A stretch of 64,000 nucleotides of DNA from Phyllobacteriaceae bacterium (GCA_002708825.1 PAPF01000013.1:153350-217349); one strand, 5' to 3'. Shown: positions 8,821 to 19,353, counted from the stretch's first letter. Program-made: numbers and translations. The notes: generated by a model not told the origin, from the sequence alone.

Positions 8821-9600
8821 ATGGATCTCGGAATTTCAGGCCGCAAGGCCATCGTCTGCGCCTCAAGCCGGGGACTCGGCAAGGGTTGCGCATGGGCGCT
8901 TGCCGAAGCGGGTTGCGAGGTCACCGTCAATGGCCGCGACAAGGCCGTGCTGAACGCCACCGCCGACGAGATCCGCCAGGCGACCGGCGCCACCGTCCAC
9001 GTCATCGCCGCCGACGTGTCCACGCCCGAGGGCCAGAAGGCCCTGCTCGGCGCCTGTCCGCAGCCCGACATTCTCGTCAACAACAATGGCGGCCCGCCGC
9101 GCAAGGATTTCCGCGACCTTGATCGCGGCGCCATGATCGACGGCGTCATCCAGAACATGATCACGCCGCTCGAACTCATCCAGGCGGTCATGGACGGCAT
9201 GGCGGAGCGCGGCTTCGGACGCATCGTCAACATCACCTCGCTTTCGGTCTACATGCCGATCGAGGGTCTGGACCTGTCCTCGGGCGCGCGCGCCGGCCTC
9301 ACCTCTTTCCTGGCGGGCGTTTCGCGCGGCGTGGCGGGCAAGGGCGTGACGATCAACAACCTCTTGCCGGGCAAGATGGACACCGACCGCCTGCGCGGCG
9401 GTTTCCGGATGGCTTCCGAGCGCACGGGCCGCAGCGAGGAAGACATCGCCGCCGCCCAGGCCGCCGAGATTCCGTCGCGCCGGTTCGGCAACGCCGAGGA
9501 GTTCGGAAAGATCTGCGCCTTCCTGTGTTCGAGCCATGCCGGCTATGTCACCGGCCAGAACATCCTCGTCGACGGCGGGCTCTACACCAGCGCCTTCTGA
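8821..9600 (+). CDS. SDR-family protein lacking the canonical YxxxK pair
   Basis: 259 residues with the fold of short-chain dehydrogenases: a cofactor loop ASSRGLGKG near residues 14-22, the NNNGGPP variant of the NNAG motif at 88-94, catalytic Ser S140 in NITSLS, and the C-terminal GYVTGQNILVDGG. Where the usual YxxxK dyad should lie the protein reads SSGAR, so the Tyr is Ser153 and the Lys is Arg157. Similar substitutions are known in a BKR-like SDR subgroup of unclear activity. AGGAAGGAG-like sequence just before the ATG supports the start. It may be a degenerate reductase or use another mechanism; the substrate is unknown. Confidence 0.88.
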   Translation: MDLGISGRKAIVCASSRGLGKGCAWALAEAGCEVTVNGRDKAVLNATADEIRQATGATVHVIAADVSTPEGQKALLGACPQPDILVNNNGGPPRKDFRDLDRGAMIDGVIQNMITPLELIQAVMDGMAERGFGRIVNITSLSVYMPIEGLDLSSGARAGLTSFLAGVSRGVAGKGVTINNLLPGKMDTDRLRGGFRMASERTGRSEEDIAAAQAAEIPSRRFGNAEEFGKICAFLCSSHAGYVTGQNILVDGGLYTSAF

Positions 9601-9648
9601 CCGGACCGGTGTGCCGGAAACCTGCCTCCGTTTGTGAAGCGGTAGAAA

Positions 9649-9675
9649 CAGATTGCTGAAATCCTTGGCAATCTG
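9649..9675. repeat. 8-bp inverted repeat between SDR gene and maeB
   Basis: CAGATTGC (9649-9656) and GCAATCTG (9668-9675) are perfect inverted copies separated by 11 nt. The site lies 49 bp after the SDR stop and 110 bp before the maeB start. It could be a hairpin ending the SDR transcript (there is no T-run) or an operator for maeB; I cannot decide from sequence. Confidence 0.4.
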
Positions 9676-9784
9676 ACACCGGCGATGGTGTAGGATGAAT
9701 TGATTTGGCATGCATCGGCGCGGGACTGCAGCCTTCGCGCAATGATGCGGCTGCATGATTGCCCCGGACGAGCGGGAGGACGCG

Positions 9785-12097
9785 ATGGAAAACAGCAGCA
9801 ACAAGGGCGATCTGGACGAGAATGCCCTTTTCTTTCACCAGTATCCCGTCCCCGGGAAACTGGAAATCCAGGCTACCAAGCCGCTCGGCAACCAGCGCGA
9901 CCTGGCGCTGGCCTATTCGCCCGGTGTGGCCGCCCCCTGTCTCGCCATCAGGGACGATCCGGGCAAGGCAGCCCTCTATACCGCCCGCTCCAATCTCGTC
10001 GGCGTGGTGTCAAACGGCTCTGCCGTGCTCGGTCTCGGCAATATCGGTCCTCTGGCCTCCAAGCCGGTAATGGAAGGCAAGGCCGTCCTGTTCAAGAAGT
10101 TCGCCGGCATCGACGTTTTCGACATCGAGATCGACGCGCCCGACGTGGAGAGGATGGTCTGCACCATCGAGGCGCTGGAGCCCACCTTCGGCGGCATCAA
10201 CCTGGAGGACATCAAGGCGCCGGAGTGTTTCGAGGTCGAGGAGACCCTGAAGGAGCGCATGGGTATTCCGGTCTTTCACGACGACCAGCATGGCACCGCC
10301 ATCATCGTTGCCGCCGCCGTCCTCAACGGGCTGGAACTCGCCGGAAAGCGGCTTGCGGACGTCAAGATCGTCACCTCGGGCGCCGGCGCGGCGGCACTGG
10401 CCTGCCTCAACCTTCTGGTGGGCCTTGGCGCCAACCGCGACAACATCTGGATCACCGACCGCCATGGCGTCGCCTTCAAGGGCCGGCAGGAGGAAATGGA
10501 CCGCTGGAAGGAGCCATACTGCAAGGACACGCCGATGCGCACGCTGGCCCAGGTGATCCCGGGCGCCGACGTCTTTCTCGGCCTCTCGGCCGCAGGCGTG
10601 CTCAAGCCGGAATTCCTGGAGGACATGGCCGGGCGTCCGCTCATCATGGCGCTGGCCAATCCGACACCCGAAATCATGCCGGACGTGGCGCGCGCCGCCC
10701 GGCCCGATGCGATGATCTGCACCGGCCGCTCCGATTTCCCCAACCAGGTCAACAACGTCCTTTGCTTCCCCTACATCTTCCGCGGCGCGCTGGATTGCGG
10801 CGCACGCGCCATCAACGAGGAAATGAAGCTGGCCGCCGTGCGTGCCATCGCGGCCCTGGCCCGGGAAGAAGTCTCTGACGTCGCCGCCCGTGCCTATAGC
10901 GGCGACACACCGAAATTCGGGCCTGAATTCCTCATTCCCTCGCCGTTCGATCCGCGCCTGATCCTGCGCATCGCGCCGGCCGTGGCCAGGGCCGCCGCCG
11001 AGACCGGCGTCGCCGCCCGTCCGATCGAGGACATGGATGCCTATATCGACAAGCTGAACCGTTTCGTCTTCCGCTCCGGCCTGGTGATGAAACCGGTCTT
11101 CTCGGCAGCGAAGCGGGCCGCTGCCAAGCGCGTCATCTATGCCGAGGGCGAGGACGAGCGCGTATTGCGCGCAGCGCAGGTCGTGCTGGAAGAAGGCATC
11201 GCCACGCCGATCCTGATCGGCCGCCCGCAGGTGGTTGAGCGCCGGCTGGAACGGTTCGGCCTGAAGATCAGGCCGGGCACGGATTTCGAACTCATCAATC
11301 CGGAAGACGATCCGCGCTACCGCGACTATGTCAACGAACTGATCGCGCGCACCGGCCGTCAGGGCGTCACTGTGGAGGCGGCACGCACGCTGGTGCGCAC
11401 CAACAACACCGTCATCGCCTGCATTGCGCTGGCCCGCGACGAGGCGGACGCCATGATCTGCGGCCTCGAAGGCCGTTTCGAACGTCATCTTCGCCAGGTG
11501 CGTTCCATCATCGGCCTGCGCGAAGGCGTGGAGGACTATTCCGCCCTCTCCATGCTGATCTCGCAGCGCGGTGTCACCTTCTTCACCGACACCTATGTCA
11601 GCGTCGATCCGACCGCCGGTGAAGTGGCTGAAATGACGCTGCTGGCTGCCGAGGAAATCCGCCGGTTCGGAATCGAGCCGAAGGCCGCGCTGCTGTCGCA
11701 TTCCGATTTCGGATCGCGCGATTCGGCCTCCGCGCTGAAGATGCGCAACGCGGCCGAGATCCTGCGCCGGGCCGCACCGGATCTCGAATGCGATGGCGAG
11801 ATGCATGGCGACAGCGCCCTGTCGGAACTCCTGCGCCAGCGGGTCTATCCCCATTCGACGCTGTCGGGGGAAGCCAACCTGCTTGTCTTCCCGGACCTCG
11901 ATGCCGCCAACATCACGCTGACCACCGTCAAGACCATGATGGACGCGCTGCATGTGGGGCCCATCCTGCTCGGAACGGCCCGGCCGGCGCATATCCTGAC
12001 CCCCTCGGTCACATCGCGCGGCGTGGTCAACATGACAGCTCTCGCCGTCGTCGAGGCCTCGCACCCCGCCCGCGACCTGTCGGAGGCGGCAGAGTAG
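9785..12097 (+). CDS. maeB: NADP-dependent malic enzyme, chimeric with phosphotransacetylase-like domain
   Basis: 770 residues, matching the long (about 760-770) rhizobial malic enzymes Tme/Dme. The N-terminal 430 or so residues are the malic enzyme: YSPGVAAPC, the malic domain ending in HDDQHGTA, and the NAD(P)-binding domain with [13 protein letters not shown]. The C-terminal 320 or so form a phosphate acetyl/butyryl transferase-like domain that is regulatory or structural rather than catalytic in characterised members. The Met at 9785 is preferred because GGGAGGA precedes it by 4 nt. It decarboxylates malate to pyruvate and so works against the same nodes as the fumarase and PEP synthase found later in the window. 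The NADP rather than NAD preference is inferred from similarity only. Confidence 0.95.
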   Translation: MENSSNKGDLDENALFFHQYPVPGKLEIQATKPLGNQRDLALAYSPGVAAPCLAIRDDPGKAALYTARSNLVGVVSNGSAVLGLGNIGPLASKPVMEGKAVLFKKFAGIDVFDIEIDAPDVERMVCTIEALEPTFGGINLEDIKAPECFEVEETLKERMGIPVFHDDQHGTAIIVAAAVLNGLELAGKRLADVKIVTSGAGAAALACLNLLVGLGANRDNIWITDRHGVAFKGRQEEMDRWKEPYCKDTPMRTLAQVIPGADVFLGLSAAGVLKPEFLEDMAGRPLIMALANPTPEIMPDVARAARPDAMICTGRSDFPNQVNNVLCFPYIFRGALDCGARAINEEMKLAAVRAIAALAREEVSDVAARAYSGDTPKFGPEFLIPSPFDPRLILRIAPAVARAAAETGVAARPIEDMDAYIDKLNRFVFRSGLVMKPVFSAAKRAAAKRVIYAEGEDERVLRAAQVVLEEGIATPILIGRPQVVERRLERFGLKIRPGTDFELINPEDDPRYRDYVNELIARTGRQGVTVEAARTLVRTNNTVIACIALARDEADAMICGLEGRFERHLRQVRSIIGLREGVEDYSALSMLISQRGVTFFTDTYVSVDPTAGEVAEMTLLAAEEIRRFGIEPKAALLSHSDFGSRDSASALKMRNAAEILRRAAPDLECDGEMHGDSALSELLRQRVYPHSTLSGEANLLVFPDLDAANITLTTVKTMMDALHVGPILLGTARPAHILTPSVTSRGVVNMTALAVVEASHPARDLSEAAE

Positions 12098-12156
12098 CGG
12101 CGAGCGGCGTGATTTCGCCCGATTTGGCGGCGAGGCTGAAAGCAGCGATTAACCTT

Positions 12157-12177
12157 GTCCGGTCATCCTGACCGGAC
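12157..12177. repeat. Perfect 9-bp palindrome with 3-nt centre upstream of DUF2865 gene
   Basis: GTCCGGTCA, then TCC, then TGACCGGAC: 18 of 21 bases are in a perfect inverted repeat. It begins 60 nt after the maeB stop and ends 35 nt before the GTG start of the next gene. Without a following T-run it is a poor intrinsic terminator. It could be an operator for the downstream gene or an RNA 3'-end hairpin of maeB. Confidence 0.5.
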
Positions 12178-12212
12178 GGTTACGGCCCTGTCCGGCCGGC
12201 AAGGAGCGGCTT

Positions 12213-13391
12213 GTGCTTTCACGGAAACCGATCGCCGGTGTCATGGCAACGGCCCTGCTGGGAGCCCTGCTTGCCATGGCTGCGCCCGGACAAGGCGAAG
12301 CCGCCAGCGCCCTGTGCCAGCGGCTGGAGGCCCGGCTTGCATCCATGGAGCGCGGCACTGGCCGCAGCCCTGCCCTCATGCGCCGTTACCGCGTGGCCAT
12401 CGCCGAGCAGAAACGCCAGATGCAGATCGCCACAAGGCGCGCCCGGCAGATCGGTTGCGGCGGCGGGGTCTTTCCGTTGCGCCGGGGCGATGCCAGCCAA
12501 TGCGCACGCATCAACCAGTCCCTTGCCGACATGCGCGCCAATCTTGCCGATCTGCAGCGGCAACTGGCCTCGTCCGGACGCGGCGACGCCCGTGCCGGTG
12601 CGGCGGAACGGCGGCGTATCCTGGCTGCGATCCGGGCCAATCGCTGCCGCGAGGAACCGGAGCAGCGGGTCGTCAGGCGCTTGCCCGAATCCATCGAGAG
12701 CGCAAGACGAGATTTCGAATTGCGCAAGCGCCTGTTCGAGAGCCAGGATCGGGAAGTACGGGAAAACCGCAACGTGACGATCCTGCGCCCCGGCCTGTCC
12801 GGCCAGTTCGATGGCGGGACGTACCGGACACTGTGCGTGCGTACCTGCGACGGCTATTATTTCCCGCTGTCCTTCTCCACCACACCGGATTTCTTCTACC
12901 GCGACCAGGATGCCTGCCAGGCCATGTGTCCGGGTGTCGATGTTCGCCTTTATGCCCATCGCAGCGGCGTCGAGGAACCCGAGGACATGGTCTCGATCAC
13001 GGGCGAACCCTACACCGCCCTGCCAACGGCGTTCGCCTATCGCGACCCGAAGTTCACCAGCCCGGCGGGATGCGCCTGCAATCCGGCAAAGGATTTCGCG
13101 GTCATCGGCGGTGCCGAAAAAACGGAAGAGCCCGGCGAAACGGACCCGTCGGAGACAGCGGAACCGGTTGCGCCAGTGCCCTGGGCAAGGCCCGATCCCG
13201 CAGCCGATCCGGAAACAGCGGCAAACGCAGCCGGCGGCCTGACGGCTGAACGCCTGCGCAGCCTTCTGGAACCGGAGGAGAACCCCGCCGAGGACGGCGA
13301 GCGGCGGATCAGGGTCGTCGGGCCGACGTTTCTTCCCGACCCAGAAGAGGCAATAGATCTGAAAGCTCCGGGCCGGAACGCCGCCCGGTGA
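12213..13391 (+). CDS. Secreted DUF2865 domain protein
   Basis: 392 residues starting with GTG at 12213; AAGGAG at 12201-12206 is ideally placed and decides the start. A signal peptide ends near GQGEAA. The middle is helical and rich in Arg and Gln. The hallmark region [18 protein letters not shown] followed by C...CPG and a conserved GCAC is the DUF2865 domain, with cysteines that probably form disulfides in the periplasm. The C-terminal third is acidic and Pro-rich, hence disordered. The family is restricted to Hyphomicrobiales and has no known function. The last 83 bp overlap the end of gltX on the opposite strand. Confidence 0.85.
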   Translation: MLSRKPIAGVMATALLGALLAMAAPGQGEAASALCQRLEARLASMERGTGRSPALMRRYRVAIAEQKRQMQIATRRARQIGCGGGVFPLRRGDASQCARINQSLADMRANLADLQRQLASSGRGDARAGAAERRRILAAIRANRCREEPEQRVVRRLPESIESARRDFELRKRLFESQDREVRENRNVTILRPGLSGQFDGGTYRTLCVRTCDGYYFPLSFSTTPDFFYRDQDACQAMCPGVDVRLYAHRSGVEEPEDMVSITGEPYTALPTAFAYRDPKFTSPAGCACNPAKDFAVIGGAEKTEEPGETDPSETAEPVAPVPWARPDPAADPETAANAAGGLTAERLRSLLEPEENPAEDGERRIRVVGPTFLPDPEEAIDLKAPGRNAAR

Positions 13392-14682
13392 TCGCCACGC
13401 GCAACGGCATGAAAAGGGCCCGCCCCTTGCGCCCCGTGGCCTGCTTCACCGTATCCGTCCATTGCTTCCACGTGGTGCCGTCCCATGGCTCCGGCGGAAG
13501 CAGGTCGAAGGCCGCGCGCACGAAGTCCACGTCGTCCGTCTCGACCCGTTCGGCCATGTCCGGACCCTGCGCCAGGATGCGCCACCAGTCCGCCGCCTCG
13601 TTCAGGCGGATGATGTTCGCGCGCACGGCAAGCCAGAAGACTTCGGCCCTGTCGCCTGCGATCCCTAGGGCGGCAAGCCGGTCGCGCGCGGTGGTGTAAT
13701 CCATCTGGTGAACCAGCGACGCATTGAGCGTGTCCAGTTCGGACGGGTCGAACTTCGCTGCCGATTTCGACGCGCTGGCAAGGTCGAAATCCCCCACGAG
13801 ATCCGCCATGACGGGTACCGCGCGCACGGCCTCCGACGTTCCGATCAGCACGGCGAGCGAGGCGACCGCCATCGGCTCGTAGCCATCGGCAGCCAACTGG
13901 TGGATGGACAGCGCCCCCGTGCGCTTGGAAAGTCCCTCGCCGCTGGCTGTCGTCAGCAGGTTGTGATGGCCGAAGGCCGGGGCGGATGCCCCCAGCGCCT
14001 CGAACAGCGCGATCTGCGCGCCGGTATTGGTCACGTGATCGTCGCCGCGAATGACATGGGTGACGCCCATGGCGATGTCGTCGGCGACCGAGGGCAGCGT
14101 GTAGAGATAGCTGCCGTCCTCGCGGATCAGCACCGGATCGGACATCGAGGCCAGATCGACCGTCTGCGGCCCCCGGATGACGTCGTCCCAATGCACCTCC
14201 GTGCGCCGCGTCGTGAAGGGGTCGCCATCGTGGTTGGGCAGAAGGAAGCGCCAGTGCGGCTGGCGGCCTTCCGCCTCGTACGCCGCCTTCTCCTCCTCCG
14301 TCAGCTTCAGCGCCTCGCGGCCATAGACCGGAGGCAGGCGGCGCGAAAGCCGGATCTTGCGGCGCCGTTCCAGTTCGTCGGCCGTTTCATAGCAGGGGTA
14401 AAGGAGCCCAGCCACCTTCAGTTTTTCCGCCGCTTCGCGATGCGCATGCGCCCGTTCGGACTGCCGCTCCACCCGGTCGGGCCGGATGCCGAGCCATGCA
14501 AGGTCGGCCTCGATCTGGTCGGCGAAACGCCGCTGCGACCGCGCCGTGTCGGTATCGTCGAAGCGCAGGATGAAACGCCCGCCCCGCTGCTGCGCCAGGA
14601 TCCAGTTGAACAGCGCGGTGCGGGCATTGCCGATATGGATGAAGCCGGTCGGCGACGGAGCGAAGCGCACGGTAACGGTCAT
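13309..14682 (-). CDS. gltX: Glutamyl-tRNA synthetase
   Basis: 457 residues with the class I signatures: [17 protein letters not shown] (the HIGH motif reads HIGN) and GLSKRTG for KMSKS. An anticodon-binding C-terminal domain follows. Hyphomicrobiales often carry two GluRS genes, one of about 457 residues and one nearer 480; this matches the shorter. It charges tRNA-Glu and, in organisms lacking GlnRS, may also misacylate tRNA-Gln for amidation. Its 3' end overlaps the DUF2865 gene by 83 bp in convergent orientation. The gene follows an MFS gene by 41 bp on the same strand. Confidence 0.96.
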   Translation of the reverse strand: MTVTVRFAPSPTGFIHIGNARTALFNWILAQQRGGRFILRFDDTDTARSQRRFADQIEADLAWLGIRPDRVERQSERAHAHREAAEKLKVAGLLYPCYETADELERRRKIRLSRRLPPVYGREALKLTEEEKAAYEAEGRQPHWRFLLPNHDGDPFTTRRTEVHWDDVIRGPQTVDLASMSDPVLIREDGSYLYTLPSVADDIAMGVTHVIRGDDHVTNTGAQIALFEALGASAPAFGHHNLLTTASGEGLSKRTGALSIHQLAADGYEPMAVASLAVLIGTSEAVRAVPVMADLVGDFDLASASKSAAKFDPSELDTLNASLVHQMDYTTARDRLAALGIAGDRAEVFWLAVRANIIRLNEAADWWRILAQGPDMAERVETDDVDFVRAAFDLLPPEPWDGTTWKQWTDTVKQATGRKGRALFMPLRVAITGRRSGPELSDLLPLLGREETSARRP

Positions 14683-14723
14683 GATGTCTGCACCCGGGCA
14701 AGAAGGACGGAATGGCGAAGGGC

Positions 14724-15965
14724 CTACCCTTGGCTGGCAGCCAGATCAAGGCCCGAACGTGTGCGCGCCGCAAGCCGCCGGGAAACCAGGGTCAGCATGA
14801 CGGCTGCGGCGATGCAATAGAGGCCCATGGCCATGATCTGCGCGGGATAGGGTACGCCGAGATCGATCAGGAAACCGGTCAGGCCCGGCCCCATGGCCGT
14901 CGCAAACACCATGAAGGCAACGATGACCGAGCGGACCGCGCCCAAGTGCTTCAGCCCGTAGATCTCCGGCCAGAGCGCGCCGAACAGCGTGGCCGAGAAG
15001 CCGTAGGAGACGCCGAGCAGCGCCATGAAGGCAAAGGCGCTCCAGACGCCCTCGAAGGCGGCGAGCACGAAGCAGGCCCCTGCCAGCGGCAACAGGAAGC
15101 TTGGAAGCACCGCGACAGCCGAGAAGCGGTCGATCAGCGCGCCGCAGATCAGCGAGAAGACGATCACGGTGCCCGACATCACCGCGAAGGACGCCGCGAA
15201 ATCGGTCATCGCCCAGCCACGCAACTCCACCAGGTAGACCTGGTGAAAGAAGACCGTCGTTCCGATGAAGGGCGGTGCCAGCACGCCGGTCAGCAGCAGC
15301 CAGAACAGCGGATCGCGCAGCACCTGCCCGCGCGTCCAGTCCGCTACCTGAGGCTTGTGCATGACCGGATCGGACGAATGCGGCTGGCGCTCCACGCGCA
15401 CCAGCGACCAGATGGCCGGCAGCCCCACCACGAGAAGCAGGGCGGCGGCCGCCACCCAGCTCATCCGCCAGCCGATCAGGCCCGCCACGGCGACGAACAG
15501 GAACGGGAAGACAGCCTCGCCGGCATTGTGGCCGAGGCTGACGAGGGAAACCGCCCTGCCCCGGTTGGCCGCGTACCAGCGCCCCGTCGCCGTCAATGCG
15601 TTCTGCGTCATCATCCCCTGGCCGAACAGGCGCAGCATGTAGACCGTGACGAACAGCAGCGCGATATGGGTCGAAAAGGCCATGGCCAGCGCGGCCGCCG
15701 CCAGAGCGGGCATGATGATGAGCGCCACCTGCGCCGGGCCGTATCGGTCCACGATCCGTCCGAGCCACGGCAGCGTCAGGGCGCTCGCCAGCGTCGCGCC
15801 CATGTAGAGCGTGCCGAAACCGCCATGGCTCAACCCGTATTCCGACCGGATTTCGCCCGCCGACAACGAGATGAAGAAGGTCTGCCCGAAGGAGGAGAAA
15901 AAGGTCAGCAGGAAACAGCCGCCGATCCAGCGGATGTTGCGGGCGAGGAAGGAGAGCATGTCCAT
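14724..15965 (-). CDS. MFS transporter, 12 membrane segments
   Basis: 413 residues with about twelve predicted membrane helices. The loop between helices 2 and 3 reads GRIVDRYGP, a variant of the MFS signature, repeated loosely in the second half as GALIDRFSA. The overall look ([27 protein letters not shown]) is that of oxalate/formate or monocarboxylate-type carriers, but the substrate cannot be named. It lies between nadE (115 bp upstream) and gltX (41 bp downstream) on the same strand, with no functional link evident. Starts at 15965 and at the Met two codons later are both possible. Confidence 0.85.
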   Translation of the reverse strand: MDMLSFLARNIRWIGGCFLLTFFSSFGQTFFISLSAGEIRSEYGLSHGGFGTLYMGATLASALTLPWLGRIVDRYGPAQVALIIMPALAAAALAMAFSTHIALLFVTVYMLRLFGQGMMTQNALTATGRWYAANRGRAVSLVSLGHNAGEAVFPFLFVAVAGLIGWRMSWVAAAALLLVVGLPAIWSLVRVERQPHSSDPVMHKPQVADWTRGQVLRDPLFWLLLTGVLAPPFIGTTVFFHQVYLVELRGWAMTDFAASFAVMSGTVIVFSLICGALIDRFSAVAVLPSFLLPLAGACFVLAAFEGVWSAFAFMALLGVSYGFSATLFGALWPEIYGLKHLGAVRSVIVAFMVFATAMGPGLTGFLIDLGVPYPAQIMAMGLYCIAAAVMLTLVSRRLAARTRSGLDLAASQG

Positions 15966-16080
15966 CTTCCGGCTATATCCTGCGGCCCGGCGCGACGAAA
16001 GCGCGCGGGATGGAATTCCGCACCAATCTTTTTGAACCGTGAGATCAGCCGGCCGCGCCCAGCCCGCCGGTGCCCGCGGA

Positions 16081-17754
16081 TCAGCTCCTGTCGCGGAACC
16101 GGTTGGTGATGGGATAGCGCCGGTCGCGGCCGAAATTCTTGCGCGTGATCTTCACGCCGGGCGCCGATTGACGGCGCTTGTATTCGGCAATGTAGAGCAG
16201 GTGCTCGATGCGGTGGACCAGCGCCCTCTCATGGCCGCGCGCCACGATCTCGTCCACGCCCATCTCATGCTCGACGAGGCATTCCAGGATGTCGTCCAGC
16301 ACGGGGTATGGCGGCAGCGAATCCTCGTCCTTCTGGTCGGGCCTGAGTTCGGCCGAAGGCGCCTTGTCGATGATGTTCTGCGGGATCACCATGCCCGTCG
16401 GGCCGAGCGCCGTCGGCGGGACATGCGCATTGCGCCAGCGCGACAACGCATAGACCTGCATCTTGTACAGGTCCTTGATCGGGTTGAAGCCGCCGTTCAT
16501 GTCGCCGTAGAGCGTGGCATAGCCAACGCTCATCTCGCTCTTGTTGCCCGTCGTCACGACCATGGAGCCGAACTTGTTGGAAATGGCCATCAGGATGGTG
16601 CCACGCGTCCGGCTCTGCAGGTTTTCTTCCGTGATGCCCTCATTGGTTCCCTCGAACATCTGCGAAAGCGAGGACAGGAAGCCCTGCACCGGTTCCTCTA
16701 TGGGCACGATGTCGTAGTGGCATCCGAGCGCACGGGCACAAGCCTCCGCATCGGCAAAGGATTCCTCCGACGTGTAGCGGTAGGGCAGCATCACGCAGCG
16801 CACCCGCTCCTCGCCCAGCGCATCCACCGCCAGCGCCGCGCAGATCGCCGAATCGATGCCACCGGACAGGCCAAGCACGACGTTCTTGAACCCGTTCTTG
16901 TCCACATAGTCGCGCAGGCCGAGCATGCAGGCCCGGTAATCGGCTTCCTCGCGGTCCGGGATGCGCGACATCGGTCCGCGCTCGCAGCGCCAGGTCTCGC
17001 CGTCCCGCTTCCAGGTGGTAACCATCACCTGCGCCTCGAACTGGCTCATCTGGAAGGCCAGCGACTTGTCGGCCTGGATACCGAAACTGGCGCCATCGAA
17101 GACAAGCTCGTCCTGTCCGCCGCAGAAATTGGCGTAGAGGATCGGCAGGCCGCTTTCGATCACCTGGCGGATGACCACCTGCTGGCGCACATCCACCTTG
17201 CCCCGGTAGTAAGGCGAACCGTTGGGCACGAGCAGGATTTCCGCCCCGCTTTCGGCCAGCGTCTCGCACACGCCGAGTTCCCCCCAGATGTCCTCGCAGA
17301 CCGGAAGTCCGAGGCGGACGCCACGAAAATTCACCGGCCCCGGCATGGGCCCCGGTTGGAAAACGCGCTTTTCGTCGAATTCGCCGTAATTGGGCAGGTC
17401 AACCTTGTGGCGTTCGGCCTTCACCGCGCCCCCATCGAGCAGCACAACCGAATTGTGCAGGCCCGTTTCGCGCCTGAGCGGCAGGCCGATCACCACGCCC
17501 GGACCGCCATCGTCCGTCTCCGCCGCCAGTTCGCGCATCGCCCGCTCGCAGGCATCGACGAAGGCAGGCTTGAGCACCAGATCCTCGGGCGGATAGCCGG
17601 CAATGAAAAGCTCGGGGAACAGCACCAGGTCGGCGCCATGGCGGCGTGCATCGGCGCGCGCCTCACGGGCCAGCAGCAGGTTCCCGGCAATGTCGCCAAC
17701 GGTCGGATTGAGCTGGGCAACGGCGATGCGGAGTATCTCGGGTGCGTCTGTCAT
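16081..17754 (-). CDS. nadE: Glutamine-dependent NAD+ synthetase
   Basis: 557 residues with two domains. The N-terminal 270 or so form a nitrilase-type glutaminase with the triad Glu in LFPELF (E48), Lys in VDLPNYGEF and Cys in LPVCEDIWG. The C-terminal part is the ATP-pyrophosphatase synthetase with the P-loop LGLSGGIDSA and a conserved MRMP-like region replaced here by KSEMSVGYATLYGD. It converts deamido-NAD to NAD using glutamine ammonia channelled between domains. The frame is open upstream of 17754, but the Met there begins the conserved domain within a few residues. Confidence 0.96.
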   Translation of the reverse strand: MTDAPEILRIAVAQLNPTVGDIAGNLLLAREARADARRHGADLVLFPELFIAGYPPEDLVLKPAFVDACERAMRELAAETDDGGPGVVIGLPLRRETGLHNSVVLLDGGAVKAERHKVDLPNYGEFDEKRVFQPGPMPGPVNFRGVRLGLPVCEDIWGELGVCETLAESGAEILLVPNGSPYYRGKVDVRQQVVIRQVIESGLPILYANFCGGQDELVFDGASFGIQADKSLAFQMSQFEAQVMVTTWKRDGETWRCERGPMSRIPDREEADYRACMLGLRDYVDKNGFKNVVLGLSGGIDSAICAALAVDALGEERVRCVMLPYRYTSEESFADAEACARALGCHYDIVPIEEPVQGFLSSLSQMFEGTNEGITEENLQSRTRGTILMAISNKFGSMVVTTGNKSEMSVGYATLYGDMNGGFNPIKDLYKMQVYALSRWRNAHVPPTALGPTGMVIPQNIIDKAPSAELRPDQKDEDSLPPYPVLDDILECLVEHEMGVDEIVARGHERALVHRIEHLLYIAEYKRRQSAPGVKITRKNFGRDRRYPITNRFRDRS

Positions 17755-17820
17755 GGCGAAAGGCTTAGCCCGCGTTTTCGCGATAGGCAATCCGCCAGAT
17801 GGCATCGCCCGACGCCGCGT

Positions 17821-18399
17821 TCAGCTTACCCCGATCTTCCGCTCGCCCTGGTCGAGAATGACAGGAATGATCAGGTCCTCCTCGTCATCCAGATGACGCA
17901 TCAGCATGGCGACCAGCCGTCCGCATTCCCCCGCATAGGCGTCTCCGGCCCGCTTGAGCCGGTCGCCGCCCTCCTGGATTGCCTGAAGCAGGCCGTTGGC
18001 CGCGCCGGCATTGGCCTCCAGCGCCGCATGGATCACGTGATGATCGCTGTCGAGAATGTCGAAACCCCGGTCAAGACGCGGTTCGGCGCGCCGGAAAACC
18101 GGGAAATAGTGATGATCCTCGATCTGGTGATGACCCTCCAGCTGGCCAAGGAAGAAATTCAGACGCGGCACGAAGAACTGCACGAAAGCGCCTGTTTCGA
18201 TTCGCTCATTGCGCCATTCGCCGACAGCACCTTCCAGCATTCCTCCCAGGTCGCGGAACATGTCATGGCGCTGGAGCCAGAATTGCGCCATGCCGCCGAG
18301 ATTCTCATGCGCATGCCAGTCCTCGCGGGGGTAGCGTTCCAGGAGCACACGCAGGTCAACCGGAAGGCCCGGCCGGGTATCAAGTTCGGTTTCGCTCAT
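17821..18399 (-). CDS. Hemerythrin HHE-domain protein
   Basis: 192 residues, cytoplasmic, rich in His. Helical stretches hold the expected metal ligands: HAHENLGG, GHHQIEDHHYFPVF, DSDHHVIHAAL and RHLDDEEDLIIPVI. That spacing fits a hemerythrin-like four-helix bundle with a di-iron centre that binds O2 or reacts with NO or peroxide. Its ATG overlaps the TGA of the hydrolase gene (ATGA), so it is translationally coupled to it. The specific ligand is not predictable. Confidence 0.87.
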   Translation of the reverse strand: MSETELDTRPGLPVDLRVLLERYPREDWHAHENLGGMAQFWLQRHDMFRDLGGMLEGAVGEWRNERIETGAFVQFFVPRLNFFLGQLEGHHQIEDHHYFPVFRRAEPRLDRGFDILDSDHHVIHAALEANAGAANGLLQAIQEGGDRLKRAGDAYAGECGRLVAMLMRHLDDEEDLIIPVILDQGERKIGVS

Positions 18400-19301
18400 C
18401 AGCCGTCCAGCTTGTCCCTGAAGAAAGTCACGGTGCGCTCCCATGCGAGCTTGGCAGCCGTCTCGTCATAGCGCGCCGCAGAGGTGTCATTGTTGAAGGC
18501 GTGGTTCACGCCCTCGTAGACATGGATCGTGAAGTCCTTGCCGGCGGCTTCGAGTGCGGCCCGGTAGGCGTCGATCCCGGCATTGATGCGATCGTCAAGA
18601 CCGGCATAGTGCAGCAGCAGCGGCGCTTCGATGGAAGGCACGCCGGAGGCATCGGGCTGGCGTCCGTAATAGGCCACCGCCGCCTTGAAATCGTCCGGCG
18701 CCGCCACCGCCAACTGGTTGACCAGGCCACCGCCCCAGCAGAATCCGACCGCGCCGACGGGTCCGGCGGTCTCGGCATGGCCGCTCAGCCAGTCGACGGC
18801 TGCCACTGCCCGCGCAACCGTCTGCTCGCCGTCGAGTGCCCGGATCATCTCGCGCGCCCTGTCCTCGTCCTCCGGCGTGCCGCCGTCGGCGGAGAGGAAA
18901 TCCGGCGCGAAGGCGGCGAAGCCCTCAAGCGCAAGACGCCGCGCCACGTCGCGGATATGCTCGTTGAGACCCCGGTTCTCGTGAATGACCACAACGGCAG
19001 GCAGCGCGCCCTGCCCGTCCGACGGCATGACGAGATAGCCGCGCATTTCCGTTTCGCCGGCAGGCCAAGGCACGTCACCGCCACGGATACGCCCGTCATC
19101 CGCCGCCACCATGGCTGCCCTTGCCTGGTTTGCCGCAAGCATCGGGGCGATGGCCGCCGCCGCGGCACCGGAGCCGGCCAGGCGGGTCAGCTTCTGCATG
19201 AAGCCGCGCCGGTCGAGCGTCAGGTGGGTGTACTCGTCATAGGCATCGATCATCGCCTGGGTGATGCCGGGCGTTCCGGCGGAGTTGTCGCTGCTCATCA
19301 T
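18399..19301 (-). CDS. Tat-exported dienelactone hydrolase family protein
   Basis: 300 residues. The N-terminus carries a twin-arginine motif DRRGFMQKL and a hydrophobic Ala-rich stretch ending ANQARAA, so Tat export is expected. The mature part is an alpha/beta hydrolase of the DLH family with nucleophile Cys in GFCWGGG, acid in AGLDDRI and His in NHAFNN, and the VVIHENRGL oxyanion region typical of periplasmic YghX-like members. The substrate is unknown. It overlaps the following hemerythrin gene by 4 bp, so the two are one operon. Confidence 0.9.
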   Translation of the reverse strand: MMSSDNSAGTPGITQAMIDAYDEYTHLTLDRRGFMQKLTRLAGSGAAAAAIAPMLAANQARAAMVAADDGRIRGGDVPWPAGETEMRGYLVMPSDGQGALPAVVVIHENRGLNEHIRDVARRLALEGFAAFAPDFLSADGGTPEDEDRAREMIRALDGEQTVARAVAAVDWLSGHAETAGPVGAVGFCWGGGLVNQLAVAAPDDFKAAVAYYGRQPDASGVPSIEAPLLLHYAGLDDRINAGIDAYRAALEAAGKDFTIHVYEGVNHAFNNDTSAARYDETAAKLAWERTVTFFRDKLDG

Positions 19302-19353
19302 GATCTCCCTGTCGAGCCCCCATGGCCAGGAAATGAGGCCCGATCCGGCAGTT

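Noticed and set aside
10010-12064. Antisense open frame of nearly 700 codons over maeB
   Set aside because: The malic enzyme is unmistakable on the other strand; high third-position GC leaves antisense frames open.
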